NCBI GenBank assembly: GCA_016869895.1
Contig: VGDC01000069.1
Span: 1-8,351 of the forward strand
Reading direction: 5' to 3'
DNA from: Alphaproteobacteria bacterium
GTDB lineage: Bacteria > Pseudomonadota > Alphaproteobacteria > Rickettsiales > VGDC01
DNA: 8,351 nucleotides
A program made the position numbers and the translations under genes. Numbering within the stretch: the first letter of the stretch is position 1; each line of letters begins with the position of its first letter. Shown one piece after another: positions 1 through 6,547 of the stretch. The notes beneath the pieces are model-generated. The model ran no database searches. It saw only the letters and a program-made list of their open reading frames with translations, and was not told the DNA's origin.

Positions 1-373
1 CAGTCGTCAGGCGGATGATGATCCACGCCAGCAGGAGGACGGAAATCTTCTCCAGCATGCCCGTGGCAAGGCCGAAGCGGTTGCCGAGCAATACGACAAA
101 ACATTGGAGGATAAGCCAGACGAAGGGGAAGACCACGCCCTGCAAGCCCTCGCGCAGCATGCGCTGGCGTTCCGCAGGGAACCAGCTGGCGATGTGGCTG
201 TTGGTGGGAATCTCGACGCGGCGGGAAAGCAGCAGCGAACCCAGCATGATGGCCAAGGCAAGCGCAAGCTGCACCACATGGTCGGCGGAGAGCAGATTGT
301 CGAGGATAGGCTCCAGCCATGCTTCGAAGCGCAGGGGCAGTTGCTTCAATGAATCGAGGCTGAGATTTTCCAT
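1..373 (-). CDS. MscS-family mechanosensitive ion channel protein, N-terminal part (3' end outside window)
   Basis: The frame opens with ATG at 373-371 and runs off the left edge, giving 124 visible residues. They form a short soluble N-terminus (about 1-30), then hydrophobic helices at about 33-50, 80-97 and 107-122. Short basic linkers follow the helices (for example SRRVEIPTN after the first). This is the layout of the membrane part that precedes the MscS pore helix and beta domain in larger alphaproteobacterial MscS homologues, and the stretch around LLLAWIIIRLTT resembles the helix just before the conserved channel domain. Such proteins sit in the inner membrane and release solutes on hypo-osmotic shock. 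The pore helix and beta domain lie outside the window, so the family call rests on N-terminal style alone. No good Shine-Dalgarno precedes the ATG. The gene is divergent from hisZ. Another polytopic membrane protein is possible. Confidence 0.6.
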   Translation of the reverse strand, partial: MENLSLDSLKQLPLRFEAWLEPILDNLLSADHVVQLALALAIMLGSLLLSRRVEIPTNSHIASWFPAERQRMLREGLQGVVFPFVWLILQCFVVLLGNRFGLATGMLEKISVLLLAWIIIRLTT

Positions 374-406
374 AGGACGTGCAGGAGGGTTCAGAGATTT
401 ATTCGT

Positions 407-436
407 ATTATTGAGGACTACCCTGCTTTGCTGCAA
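407..436 (-). promoter_or_regulatory. Candidate sigma70-type promoter for the MscS-family gene
   Basis: Reading the minus strand, TTGCAG (436-431) and AATAAT (412-407) are separated by 18 nt. The -10 matches the consensus at five of six positions and the -35 at three of six. Transcription would start near 400, giving a leader of about 27 nt before the ATG at 373. This is pattern matching only, so support is weak. Confidence 0.3.
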
Positions 437-464
437 AAGGCAACACACCTTCGGTTACGAAATG

Positions 465-493
465 TTGCAAATGATGGCGGGGTGTGGCATAAA
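465..493 (+). promoter_or_regulatory. Candidate extended -10 promoter for hisZ-purA
   Basis: TTGCAA (465-470) and CATAAA (488-493) are separated by exactly 17 nt, and a TG dinucleotide one base before the -10 (485-486) forms an extended -10 element. Each hexamer matches the consensus at four of six positions. The predicted transcription start near 500 leaves about 25 nt of leader before the hisZ ATG at 525. That leaves little room for an attenuator or riboswitch. Confidence 0.42.
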
Positions 494-524
494 CCACCCG
501 TATCCACCTCCGAAACGAATCCAG

Positions 525-1664
525 ATGCCTACGACACCCCCATCGCTGTTGCCCGCCGGGCTTTATGACCTGTTGCCGCCGAACGCCGCGCATGAGCGTC
601 ATGTCAGCGGTCGGTTGGCGGATTTCTTCGAACGCTTCGGTTATCACCATGTCGCGCCGCCGTTGATGGAGTTCGAATCCACGCTGCTGGCCGGAGATGC
701 GGCGCAGGCGCTGGCTTCGCAGACCTTCCGTGTGATGGACCCTAAATCGCAGGATATGCTCGGTTTCCGTCCTGACATCACGCTACAAGTTGGCCGCATC
801 GCCGCTGGCCGCTTGGCTGATTGGCCGCGCCCGTTGCGCTTGGGCTATGGCGGCTCGACCCTTCGCGTCAAAGGCGAAGGCAAGGAAGGCGCGCGTCAAT
901 GGCGTCAGGCAGGCATCGAATGCATCGGCGCGGATTCTCCGCAAGCGGATGCGGAAGTCATCGCGGTCGCGGCACAGGCTGTTTCCGCCCTTGGCGTGAA
1001 AGAACTGGTGCTGGACATCAACCTGCCCGGACTGGTGAAATCGCTGCTGGCAGAATCGCAAGTGGCTGACGTGGCGGGCATCCTCCATGCGGTGGAATGC
1101 AAGGATAGCGGCTCGGTGCGTGCCGCTGGACTGACGGGCTATGCGAGCGCACTGCCCGCGCTCATCGATGCCGCAGGTGCGGTGGATGCAGGGCTTGCTG
1201 CGCTTGAGAAACTGGATTTGCCGGCTACCGCCAAAGCGCAGGTGGCCTATGTGAAAGCGGTCGTGGCGCAGGTGCGCCATCTAGGCACGCCTATCGACAT
1301 TACTCTCGACCCAGTCGAGAATCGCGGGTTCGAATATCACTCCACCATCAGCTTCACGCTGTTCTCCCGCCGCCACCAGAGCGAGTTGGGACGCGGTGGA
1401 CGCTATGCTATCTCCCGCAACGGCGATTCTGAAACGGCCACGGGCATGACCCTGTTCATCAACCCGCTGATGCAGGTGGTGGCGGTGCAGCCGCGCGCTG
1501 ACCGCATCCTCGTGCCGAGCGCGTTGACGCTTGCCGAGTGTCAGCGTTTGCAGGAATCGGGTTATGCCGTGGTGCGCGCGCTTGACGGCACAGCGGATGC
1601 GACGGAAGCGAAGCGACAGGATTGCAGCCATCTGTGGCTGGTCGGCAAAGCAACGGTTATTTGA
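525..1664 (+). CDS. hisZ: ATP phosphoribosyltransferase regulatory subunit HisZ
   Basis: HisZ is a catalytically inactive relative of histidyl-tRNA synthetase. It joins short-form HisG to form the first enzyme of histidine synthesis, which converts ATP and PRPP to phosphoribosyl-ATP, and it mediates histidine feedback. The 379-residue protein has the class II synthetase-like core: the opening GLYDLLPP, then a GFRPDITLQVGR segment, RLGYGGSTLR in the motif 2 region, GARQWRQAGIECIG, and near the end GFEYHSTISF plus LGRGGRY. The HisS-type active-site form (GLDYYTG-like) is changed to GFEYHST, and the anticodon-binding domain is reduced. This argues for HisZ rather than HisS. The ATG at 525 is chosen because the conserved N-terminus starts a few residues later. 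Upstream in-frame ATGs at 462, 471 and 474 overlap the likely promoter. No clear Shine-Dalgarno is present. purA follows after 25 nt and is probably co-transcribed. Confidence 0.9.
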   Translation: MPTTPPSLLPAGLYDLLPPNAAHERHVSGRLADFFERFGYHHVAPPLMEFESTLLAGDAAQALASQTFRVMDPKSQDMLGFRPDITLQVGRIAAGRLADWPRPLRLGYGGSTLRVKGEGKEGARQWRQAGIECIGADSPQADAEVIAVAAQAVSALGVKELVLDINLPGLVKSLLAESQVADVAGILHAVECKDSGSVRAAGLTGYASALPALIDAAGAVDAGLAALEKLDLPATAKAQVAYVKAVVAQVRHLGTPIDITLDPVENRGFEYHSTISFTLFSRRHQSELGRGGRYAISRNGDSETATGMTLFINPLMQVVAVQPRADRILVPSALTLAECQRLQESGYAVVRALDGTADATEAKRQDCSHLWLVGKATVI

Positions 1665-1689
1665 TTCAACATCAGGAAAGACACGAAAC

Positions 1690-2982
1690 ATGGGCAATGT
1701 AGTAGTCATCGGTTCGCAATGGGGTGATGAAGGCAAAGGCAAGATCGTCGATTGGCTTTCCGAGCGCGCCGATGTGGTGGTACGTTTCCAAGGCGGTCAC
1801 AACGCTGGACACACGCTGGTCGTCGATGGCGTGACGTATAAACTCAGCCTGCTGCCCTCCGGCGTGGTGCGAAAAGACAAGCTCAGCATCATCGGCAATG
1901 GCGTGGTCGTCGACCCCATCGCCCTGTTCACCGAAATCGAGAACGTGAAGAAACTCGGCGTGAACATCAATCCCGAAAACCTGCGCATCTCCGAGAACGC
2001 TGTGCTCATCCTGCCTGTGCATCGCATGCTCGACCAAGCGGCGGAAGCCGTGCGCGGCAGCGGCAAAATCGGCACGACCGGACGCGGCATCGGCCCTGCA
2101 TACGAAGACAAAGTGGCGCGCCGCGCCATCCGCCTGTGTGATTTGGAGGATTTCGACACGCTGGAAGAGAAGCTGGATAGCTTGCTGCTGCACCACAACA
2201 ATCTGCTGAAGAGCTTCGGCGCGGAAACCGCCGATAAAACCGAAATCCTGAACGGATTGAAAGAACTCGCGCCGAAACTGCTACCTTATTCCACCCCCGT
2301 CTGGCGCGTGCTGGACGAAATGCGCAAGCGCGGCGAACGCATCCTCTTCGAAGGTGCGCAGGGCGCGATGCTGGACGTTGACCACGGCACCTATCCTTTC
2401 GTCACCTCGTCTAACACCATCGCAGGCTCGGCAGCCATCGGCTCCGGCGTGGGCCCACATAACATCGGTTATGTGCTCGGCATCACCAAGGCCTATACCA
2501 CCCGCGTGGGCAGCGGCCCGTTTCCCACGGAACTGCAGGATGACATCGGCCAGTTGCTGGGCGAGCGCGGGCATGAATTCGGCACGGTGACGGGTCGTAA
2601 ACGTCGCTGCGGTTGGTTCGATGCAGTCATGGTGCGCCAGACCGCGAAAATCGCGGGTATCCGTGGCATCGCGTTGACGAAACTCGACGTGATGGACACG
2701 CTGAAGACCATCAAGATTTGCGTCGGCTATAAATACGAAGGCAAGGATTACGATTACCTGCCGTCTTCTTCCAAGATTCAGGCGGGCATCACGCCGGTCT
2801 ATGAGGAAATGGAAGGCTGGCAAGAAAGCACCGAAGGCGCGCGTTCCTGGGCGCAGCTGCCTGCACAGGCTATCAAATACATCCGCCGTATCGAAGAGCT
2901 TATCGAGTGCCCCGTGGCGATTCTGTCCACCAGCCCGAAACGTGAGGATACCATCCTCGTGCAGGACCCGTTCACCATCTAA
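1690..2982 (+). CDS. purA: Adenylosuccinate synthetase
   Basis: This cytoplasmic enzyme joins IMP and aspartate, using GTP, to make adenylosuccinate, the first step from IMP to AMP. The 430-residue protein has the family's usual length and all its landmarks. GDEGKGK lies at 12-18 with catalytic Asp13. NAGHT lies at 38-42 with catalytic His41. IGTTGRGIGPAYEDK is at about 127-141, and TSSNTIAGSAAIGSGVGP at about 239-256. GTVTGRKRRCGWFD at 298-311 includes Arg303 and Arg305. The guanine-recognition TKLD is at 330-333, and the numbering matches the E. coli enzyme as I recall it. The start ATG at 1690 follows AGGAAAG (1674-1680) by 9 nt. The frame is open further upstream but only through hisZ coding sequence. 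It is the second gene of the hisZ unit and is followed by a terminator at 3097-3128. No anomaly is seen. Confidence 0.98.
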   Translation: MGNVVVIGSQWGDEGKGKIVDWLSERADVVVRFQGGHNAGHTLVVDGVTYKLSLLPSGVVRKDKLSIIGNGVVVDPIALFTEIENVKKLGVNINPENLRISENAVLILPVHRMLDQAAEAVRGSGKIGTTGRGIGPAYEDKVARRAIRLCDLEDFDTLEEKLDSLLLHHNNLLKSFGAETADKTEILNGLKELAPKLLPYSTPVWRVLDEMRKRGERILFEGAQGAMLDVDHGTYPFVTSSNTIAGSAAIGSGVGPHNIGYVLGITKAYTTRVGSGPFPTELQDDIGQLLGERGHEFGTVTGRKRRCGWFDAVMVRQTAKIAGIRGIALTKLDVMDTLKTIKICVGYKYEGKDYDYLPSSSKIQAGITPVYEEMEGWQESTEGARSWAQLPAQAIKYIRRIEELIECPVAILSTSPKREDTILVQDPFTI

Positions 2983-3096
2983 GGTTGCCCCGTGTTTTCT
3001 CCTGAAAATCACATGGGCGACGCTCTGCTGGCTCAGGGCTGACACGCGCTGCTGCACGTCTGACGCAATCGGCTTCGAAGCTTGTTTGGCGCAATA

Positions 3097-3128
3097 AAAA
3101 AGGCAGGTGATTGCTCACCTGCCTTTTT
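3097..3128. terminator. Bidirectional intrinsic terminator between purA and the convergent hydrolase gene
   Basis: AAAAAGGCAGGTGA (3097-3110) is the exact reverse complement of TCACCTGCCTTTTT (3115-3128), with a 4-nt loop TTGC. The GC-rich core of the stem is flanked by runs of T on either strand (five on plus, six on minus). It can therefore end transcripts arriving from purA and from the minus-strand hydrolase gene, whose stop codon lies about 20 nt away. Confidence 0.92.
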
Positions 3129-3147
3129 GCGTTTCAGCGTTTGAAGC

Positions 3148-4200
3148 TTATGGCTTCGCTGGAGCAGCTTCTTTCTTCTCGGTCTTCACCTCAGGCGCAG
3201 GGGCGAGGACAGGGCCGTATTCCACAGGAACCCATACATAGCCGATTTCCTGCTTGCGCACATGGCCGACACCGGGGAAGGGAAGGTGCGCACCCGCGAC
3301 GAGGGTTTTGCCTGCGGCGGTCTCCGCGAAGATGCGCTGGCGGGTGGCGATGGCGGCCACGGAATCGGAATCGAACTCGATGCTGACTTCGGGGTTCTGG
3401 AATTGGATGGAGTGGCTGTGCACGATGTCACCCCAGATGAGCAGGTCTTTGCCTTTGGAGGTGAAGAGATAGCCCGTGTGGCCGGGGGTGTGGCCGGCGG
3501 AGGAGGCGGAAACGATACCGTCGAGAATCGTCTCATCCGCCGTGAAGGTCTTGAACTTACCCGCTTTCTGATAAGGCTCGACGGCTTTTTGCGAAAGGGC
3601 GAACATGCCTTTTTTCCCTTCGGGGGCGATGTCTTCGTTCTTTTTATCCAGCCAGTAATCGCTTTCCGCTTTCGTCGCATAAACGGTGGCGTTGGGGAAG
3701 AGCACTTTGCCGTCTGGCGACAGCAGGCCGCTTGCATGGTCGGGGTGGAGGTGGGTGAGAAGGACCGTATCGACGTCCTTCGGATCATATCCCGCTGCGC
3801 GGATGTTCTCGGACAATGCGCCGAGGGTGGGGCCGAAAGCGGTCGCCGCACCGGCATCCACCAGCACCAGATGCTTTCCGGTGTGCACCAAGAAACCGTT
3901 CACCGCAGTCTGCACGCCGTTCGCGGAATCGATGAACGCCTGTTCGAAATAGGCCTGTTTCTGCTCGTCGCTGATGCCGTGGAGGAGTTTTTGGTCGAGG
4001 TTGATATAGCCATCATAAAGCGCGGTCACCGTGTAATCCCCGACAGCGAAGCGGAAATAACCGGGGGATTGGGTCTTCACCGCTTTCGCGAGCGCAGGCT
4101 TGGCGGCGGGGGCTGGCGTGGCTTCCGTGGCATGCGCCGCAGGAGCGCAGATGAGCGCAGTGGCGATGAGCAGAGGGCGGAAGGGCAGGTTCTGACGCAT
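3148..4200 (-). CDS. Exported metallo-beta-lactamase-fold hydrolase, methyl parathion hydrolase/OPHC2 type
   Basis: The protein has 350 residues. It begins with a signal peptide (basic MRQ start, hydrophobic LLIATALICAPAA, likely cleavage after AHA at residue 24) and an Ala/Pro/Lys linker, then a metallo-beta-lactamase domain from about 47 to 328. Metal ligands are visible: THLHPDH (His150, His152, Asp154, His155), His237 in SSAGHTPGHT, Asp258 in IWGDIV and His305 in GAHLPFPG. The sequence pattern resembles methyl parathion hydrolases and OPHC2-like enzymes, which hydrolyse organophosphates, esters or lactones. The natural substrate is unknown, and a lactonase is as likely as a phosphotriesterase. 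The tail from about 333 is low-complexity Ala/Pro/Glu/Lys. I start it at ATG 4200, with GGAG (4210-4207) 6 nt upstream and a proper signal peptide. An in-frame ATG at 4287 would bury that signal behind 29 residues. It stands alone and ends at the shared terminator. Confidence 0.88.
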   Translation of the reverse strand: MRQNLPFRPLLIATALICAPAAHATEATPAPAAKPALAKAVKTQSPGYFRFAVGDYTVTALYDGYINLDQKLLHGISDEQKQAYFEQAFIDSANGVQTAVNGFLVHTGKHLVLVDAGAATAFGPTLGALSENIRAAGYDPKDVDTVLLTHLHPDHASGLLSPDGKVLFPNATVYATKAESDYWLDKKNEDIAPEGKKGMFALSQKAVEPYQKAGKFKTFTADETILDGIVSASSAGHTPGHTGYLFTSKGKDLLIWGDIVHSHSIQFQNPEVSIEFDSDSVAAIATRQRIFAETAAGKTLVAGAHLPFPGVGHVRKQEIGYVWVPVEYGPVLAPAPEVKTEKKEAAPAKP

Positions 4201-4233
4201 GTGAGACTCCAATGATAACGCGATTCGCAGGCT

Positions 4234-4262
4234 ATTTAATGCCAGAAGGTATAGAAATGCAA
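4234..4262 (-). promoter_or_regulatory. Candidate promoter for the exported hydrolase gene
   Basis: On the minus strand, TTGCAT (4262-4257) and TTAAAT (4239-4234) are 17 nt apart. Matches to the consensus are three and four of six. Transcription would begin near 4228, about 27 nt before the ATG at 4200. The placement supports the 4200 start, since the alternative start at 4287 would lie upstream of this promoter. Support is weak and rests on pattern only. Confidence 0.3.
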
Positions 4263-4363
4263 GAGTGTCTGTGCCGTGAATGGGCATTTACGCTTGCAAC
4301 ACCATGGTAAAAAAGGCTAACTTCCATAGTAGAAGCGCATAACTCAGGGCAAAATGACACCCG

Positions 4364-6538
4364 ATGGCGGATAGCGAAGACACAGAATTGCAGGATGATG
4401 ACCTCGAACAGGAGGGAGCGAGATCGTCCCTCTCCATGGGCGATGGCGGTGATTCCGAAGCGGAGCGCAAAGATGCCGAGGACAAGCAGGAAGCCTTCGT
4501 CGAAGTCGCCGGACTGCTGAAGAAATATAATCCCGTCAATAAAGCCTACACCCGTGACGATGTGCTGAACTCGCGCTTCGAGATTCAGGTGCTGCGGGAG
4601 ATTCAGGAATTCTCGAACGATTTCGCCACCGCCTATGAAGTGAAGGACGAGACGAGTTCCAATCAGGAATGCTATGCGCTGCGCCTTGACCGCACCATGC
4701 CCTACCGGATGAAGAACATCGAAGCGCAACTGCGCATGGAGCATCCCAACCTGTTGCAGCTGATGGCCTATGGCCCCGTGCATTACAGCGACAGCGATAC
4801 CATCAATATGACGGTGGTGTTCGAAAAACCCGCAGGGAAGCCGCTGCGCGAAGTGCTGGAAAGCAAGCGGCACTCGCTCACCGAGCGCCATATCATCGAA
4901 CATATCATCGCGCCCATCAGCCAGATTCTGCGCAGCTTCCAGACGGCAGGCATCAGCCATGGAAACATCAATCTGGACTCGGTTTTTCTGGGAGAGAGCA
5001 TCCAGCTCGGCGATTGCGTGTCGCAACCCTGCGGCTATGCGCAGCATTTCCATTTCGAATCGGCGGAGCGGTATCAGGCGAACCCGATGGGCAAAGGCGA
5101 TTCCGGCACGGCGATGGACTGCTATGCGCTGGGCATATTGGTCGCCCATATCGTGCTGGGCGCGCGCTTCTTCGAGCGGGTTGATGTGGATTCCTTCATC
5201 AATCGCCGCCTCGTGCTGGGAACGTATAACATCCTGCTCGGCGGGCGCGAATATTCCAGCCTCGACGATTTCTTCAAAGGCGTGCTGAATGACGACCCCT
5301 TCGAGCGGTGGACGCCGGAACACATCGCGCAATGGGTGGCGGGAAAGAAATTCAACCTGCTGACCCCCTCGGTGCTGCGCGAAGGCCAACGCCCTTACCC
5401 CTTCAATGGCGAGGATTACTTCAACCGCCGCGCGCTGGCCAATAGCTTCGCGCAGAACTGGGATGACGCACAGGCTAACTTGCGTACCGGACATCTGAGC
5501 CGCTGGGTGGAAGTGAGCCTTCACAAGAACGAGATGGCCGAGCAGCTGCGCAAGGTGATGGAGCGCACGGGCGGCATCCACGCAGGCAGCGAACGCGCCA
5601 ACAACGAGCTGGTGGCGCGCAGCATCATGCTGCTCGATCCCGAAGGGCCGATGCGTTATGGCCGTCTTTCCAGCTATGCGGATGGATTGGGCTGCATTCT
5701 GGCGAATGCCTTCCGCAAGATGGATCAGGCGACGATGCACCATCTGGCGGAAATCATCACCTATAACTTCTACGCCCTGCCGAAGAATGCGCCGACCGAC
5801 CGCATCTCCAAGCGCGCGCTGAATGTCATCGCGAAATTACCTGCCTGCATCCAGCATCTGCGCACGCCCGCCATGGGTTTCGGCATGGAACGCGTGCTTT
5901 ATGAACTGAACCCGAATCTACCCTGCCAAAGCCCGCTTCTGGCGCATGAGGACGTGCTGACCGGCGAGGATATGCTGAATGCCCTCGACCGCCTCGGCAA
6001 ACGGCAGTCCCAAGGATTCGAGTATCTTGACCGCCACATCGCCGCCTTCGTGGCGACGCGCATCGAGCTGCAGAAGGAAATCAAACTGGCGGATCTGCGC
6101 ATCATCTCCGCGCTGTCGCAGAACCCGCAGCTCATCATCCTCTTCATGCTGGCGCAGGTGCAGCGCAAGGCAGGGAAACCCAAGCTGCGCGGGTTGACGA
6201 GCTGGGCGGTGCTGCGCGTGATTCCGCTGGTGGATAACTTCCACAGCCGTTCCATTCGCCGCAAAGTGCGCGATAACCTGAAGAATGCAGCAAAAAGCGG
6301 CGAAATCGACCGGATATTCGAGGCATTGAACGATGCCGCAGCCGTGCATGAAGACACGACAGGTTTCCAGAAAGCGGTGCACCGCTATGGCAAGAACGTC
6401 ATCCAGATCGATAAGCTGCTGGACAAAGAAAAGTTGGCGGTGAAGAGTGAACGCATCGGCATGGTACTGGCGACCATCGTGGGGTATTCGATACTGCTGC
6501 TGACGGCGGCGGTGGTGCTTAAAGACGCATATTTCTAA
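4364..6538 (+). CDS. Tail-anchored protein with a degenerate Ser/Thr kinase fold (predicted pseudokinase)
   Basis: This 724-residue protein has four parts. Residues 1-45 are acidic and probably disordered. A protein-kinase-like fold spans about 75-330, a mostly helical region I do not recognise spans about 340-690, and one membrane helix lies at about 697-716 with a six-residue tail. Kinase landmarks are visible: ECYALRLDR (VAIK position, Lys replaced by Arg107), a helix C glutamate (probably Glu120) before EHPNL, catalytic loop SHGNINLDSVFL at 198-209, LGDC at 215-218 for DFG, ESAER at 232-236 for APE, and DCYALG at 252-257. HGN replaces HRD, so the catalytic Asp is Asn201, and the loop Lys is Asn203. 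No glycine-rich loop is evident. I infer a cytoplasmic, membrane-tethered pseudokinase with a binding or scaffold role. An in-frame stop at 4355-4357 makes 4364 the first possible ATG; Met25 (4436) is an alternative. The next gene is translationally coupled. Confidence 0.75.
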   Translation: MADSEDTELQDDDLEQEGARSSLSMGDGGDSEAERKDAEDKQEAFVEVAGLLKKYNPVNKAYTRDDVLNSRFEIQVLREIQEFSNDFATAYEVKDETSSNQECYALRLDRTMPYRMKNIEAQLRMEHPNLLQLMAYGPVHYSDSDTINMTVVFEKPAGKPLREVLESKRHSLTERHIIEHIIAPISQILRSFQTAGISHGNINLDSVFLGESIQLGDCVSQPCGYAQHFHFESAERYQANPMGKGDSGTAMDCYALGILVAHIVLGARFFERVDVDSFINRRLVLGTYNILLGGREYSSLDDFFKGVLNDDPFERWTPEHIAQWVAGKKFNLLTPSVLREGQRPYPFNGEDYFNRRALANSFAQNWDDAQANLRTGHLSRWVEVSLHKNEMAEQLRKVMERTGGIHAGSERANNELVARSIMLLDPEGPMRYGRLSSYADGLGCILANAFRKMDQATMHHLAEIITYNFYALPKNAPTDRISKRALNVIAKLPACIQHLRTPAMGFGMERVLYELNPNLPCQSPLLAHEDVLTGEDMLNALDRLGKRQSQGFEYLDRHIAAFVATRIELQKEIKLADLRIISALSQNPQLIILFMLAQVQRKAGKPKLRGLTSWAVLRVIPLVDNFHSRSIRRKVRDNLKNAAKSGEIDRIFEALNDAAAVHEDTTGFQKAVHRYGKNVIQIDKLLDKEKLAVKSERIGMVLATIVGYSILLLTAAVVLKDAYF

Positions 6539-6541
6539 GGA
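6537..6541 (+). promoter_or_regulatory. Ribosome binding site overlapping the upstream stop codon, setting a GTG start
   Basis: AAGGA at 6537-6541 overlaps the TAA stop (6536-6538) of the pseudokinase gene and lies 6 nt before the GTG at 6548. Ribosomes ending the first gene would sit on this site, so the two proteins are probably made in a coupled way. Confidence 0.7.
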
Positions 6542-6547
6542 TAAGAC

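Noticed and set aside
15..524. Upstream extension of the hisZ frame to position 15
   Set aside because: The frame is open by chance through the antisense of the MscS-family gene and the intergenic promoter. HisZ homology begins right after the ATG at 525.
2281..3057. Minus-strand open frame of 258 codons opposite the 3' half of purA
   Set aside because: It is antisense to a fully conserved PurA and its translation has no family features.
3262..4215. Plus-strand open frame of 317 codons opposite the exported hydrolase
   Set aside because: It is the antisense shadow of a gene with a signal peptide and seven metal ligands. Its translation has no recognisable motif and no good start signal.
4205..4226. 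Two GANTC sites (4205-4209 and 4222-4226) in the hydrolase leader, possible CcrM methylation sites
   Set aside because: The motif is short and occurs often by chance across the window. Two close copies without a CtrA-type box nearby are not enough to claim cell-cycle control.
4201..4287. Longer version of the exported hydrolase starting at ATG 4287
   Set aside because: The added 29 residues precede a complete signal peptide, the candidate promoter would lie inside the coding region, and the ATG at 4200 has GGAG at 6-nt spacing.
4232..5743. Long open frame on the minus strand (503 codons) across the 5' half of the pseudokinase gene
   Set aside because: Its translation is rich in His, Arg, Gln and Ala without domains, as expected for the antisense frame of a GC-rich gene. 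The plus-strand frame shows a recognisable kinase fold and a membrane anchor.
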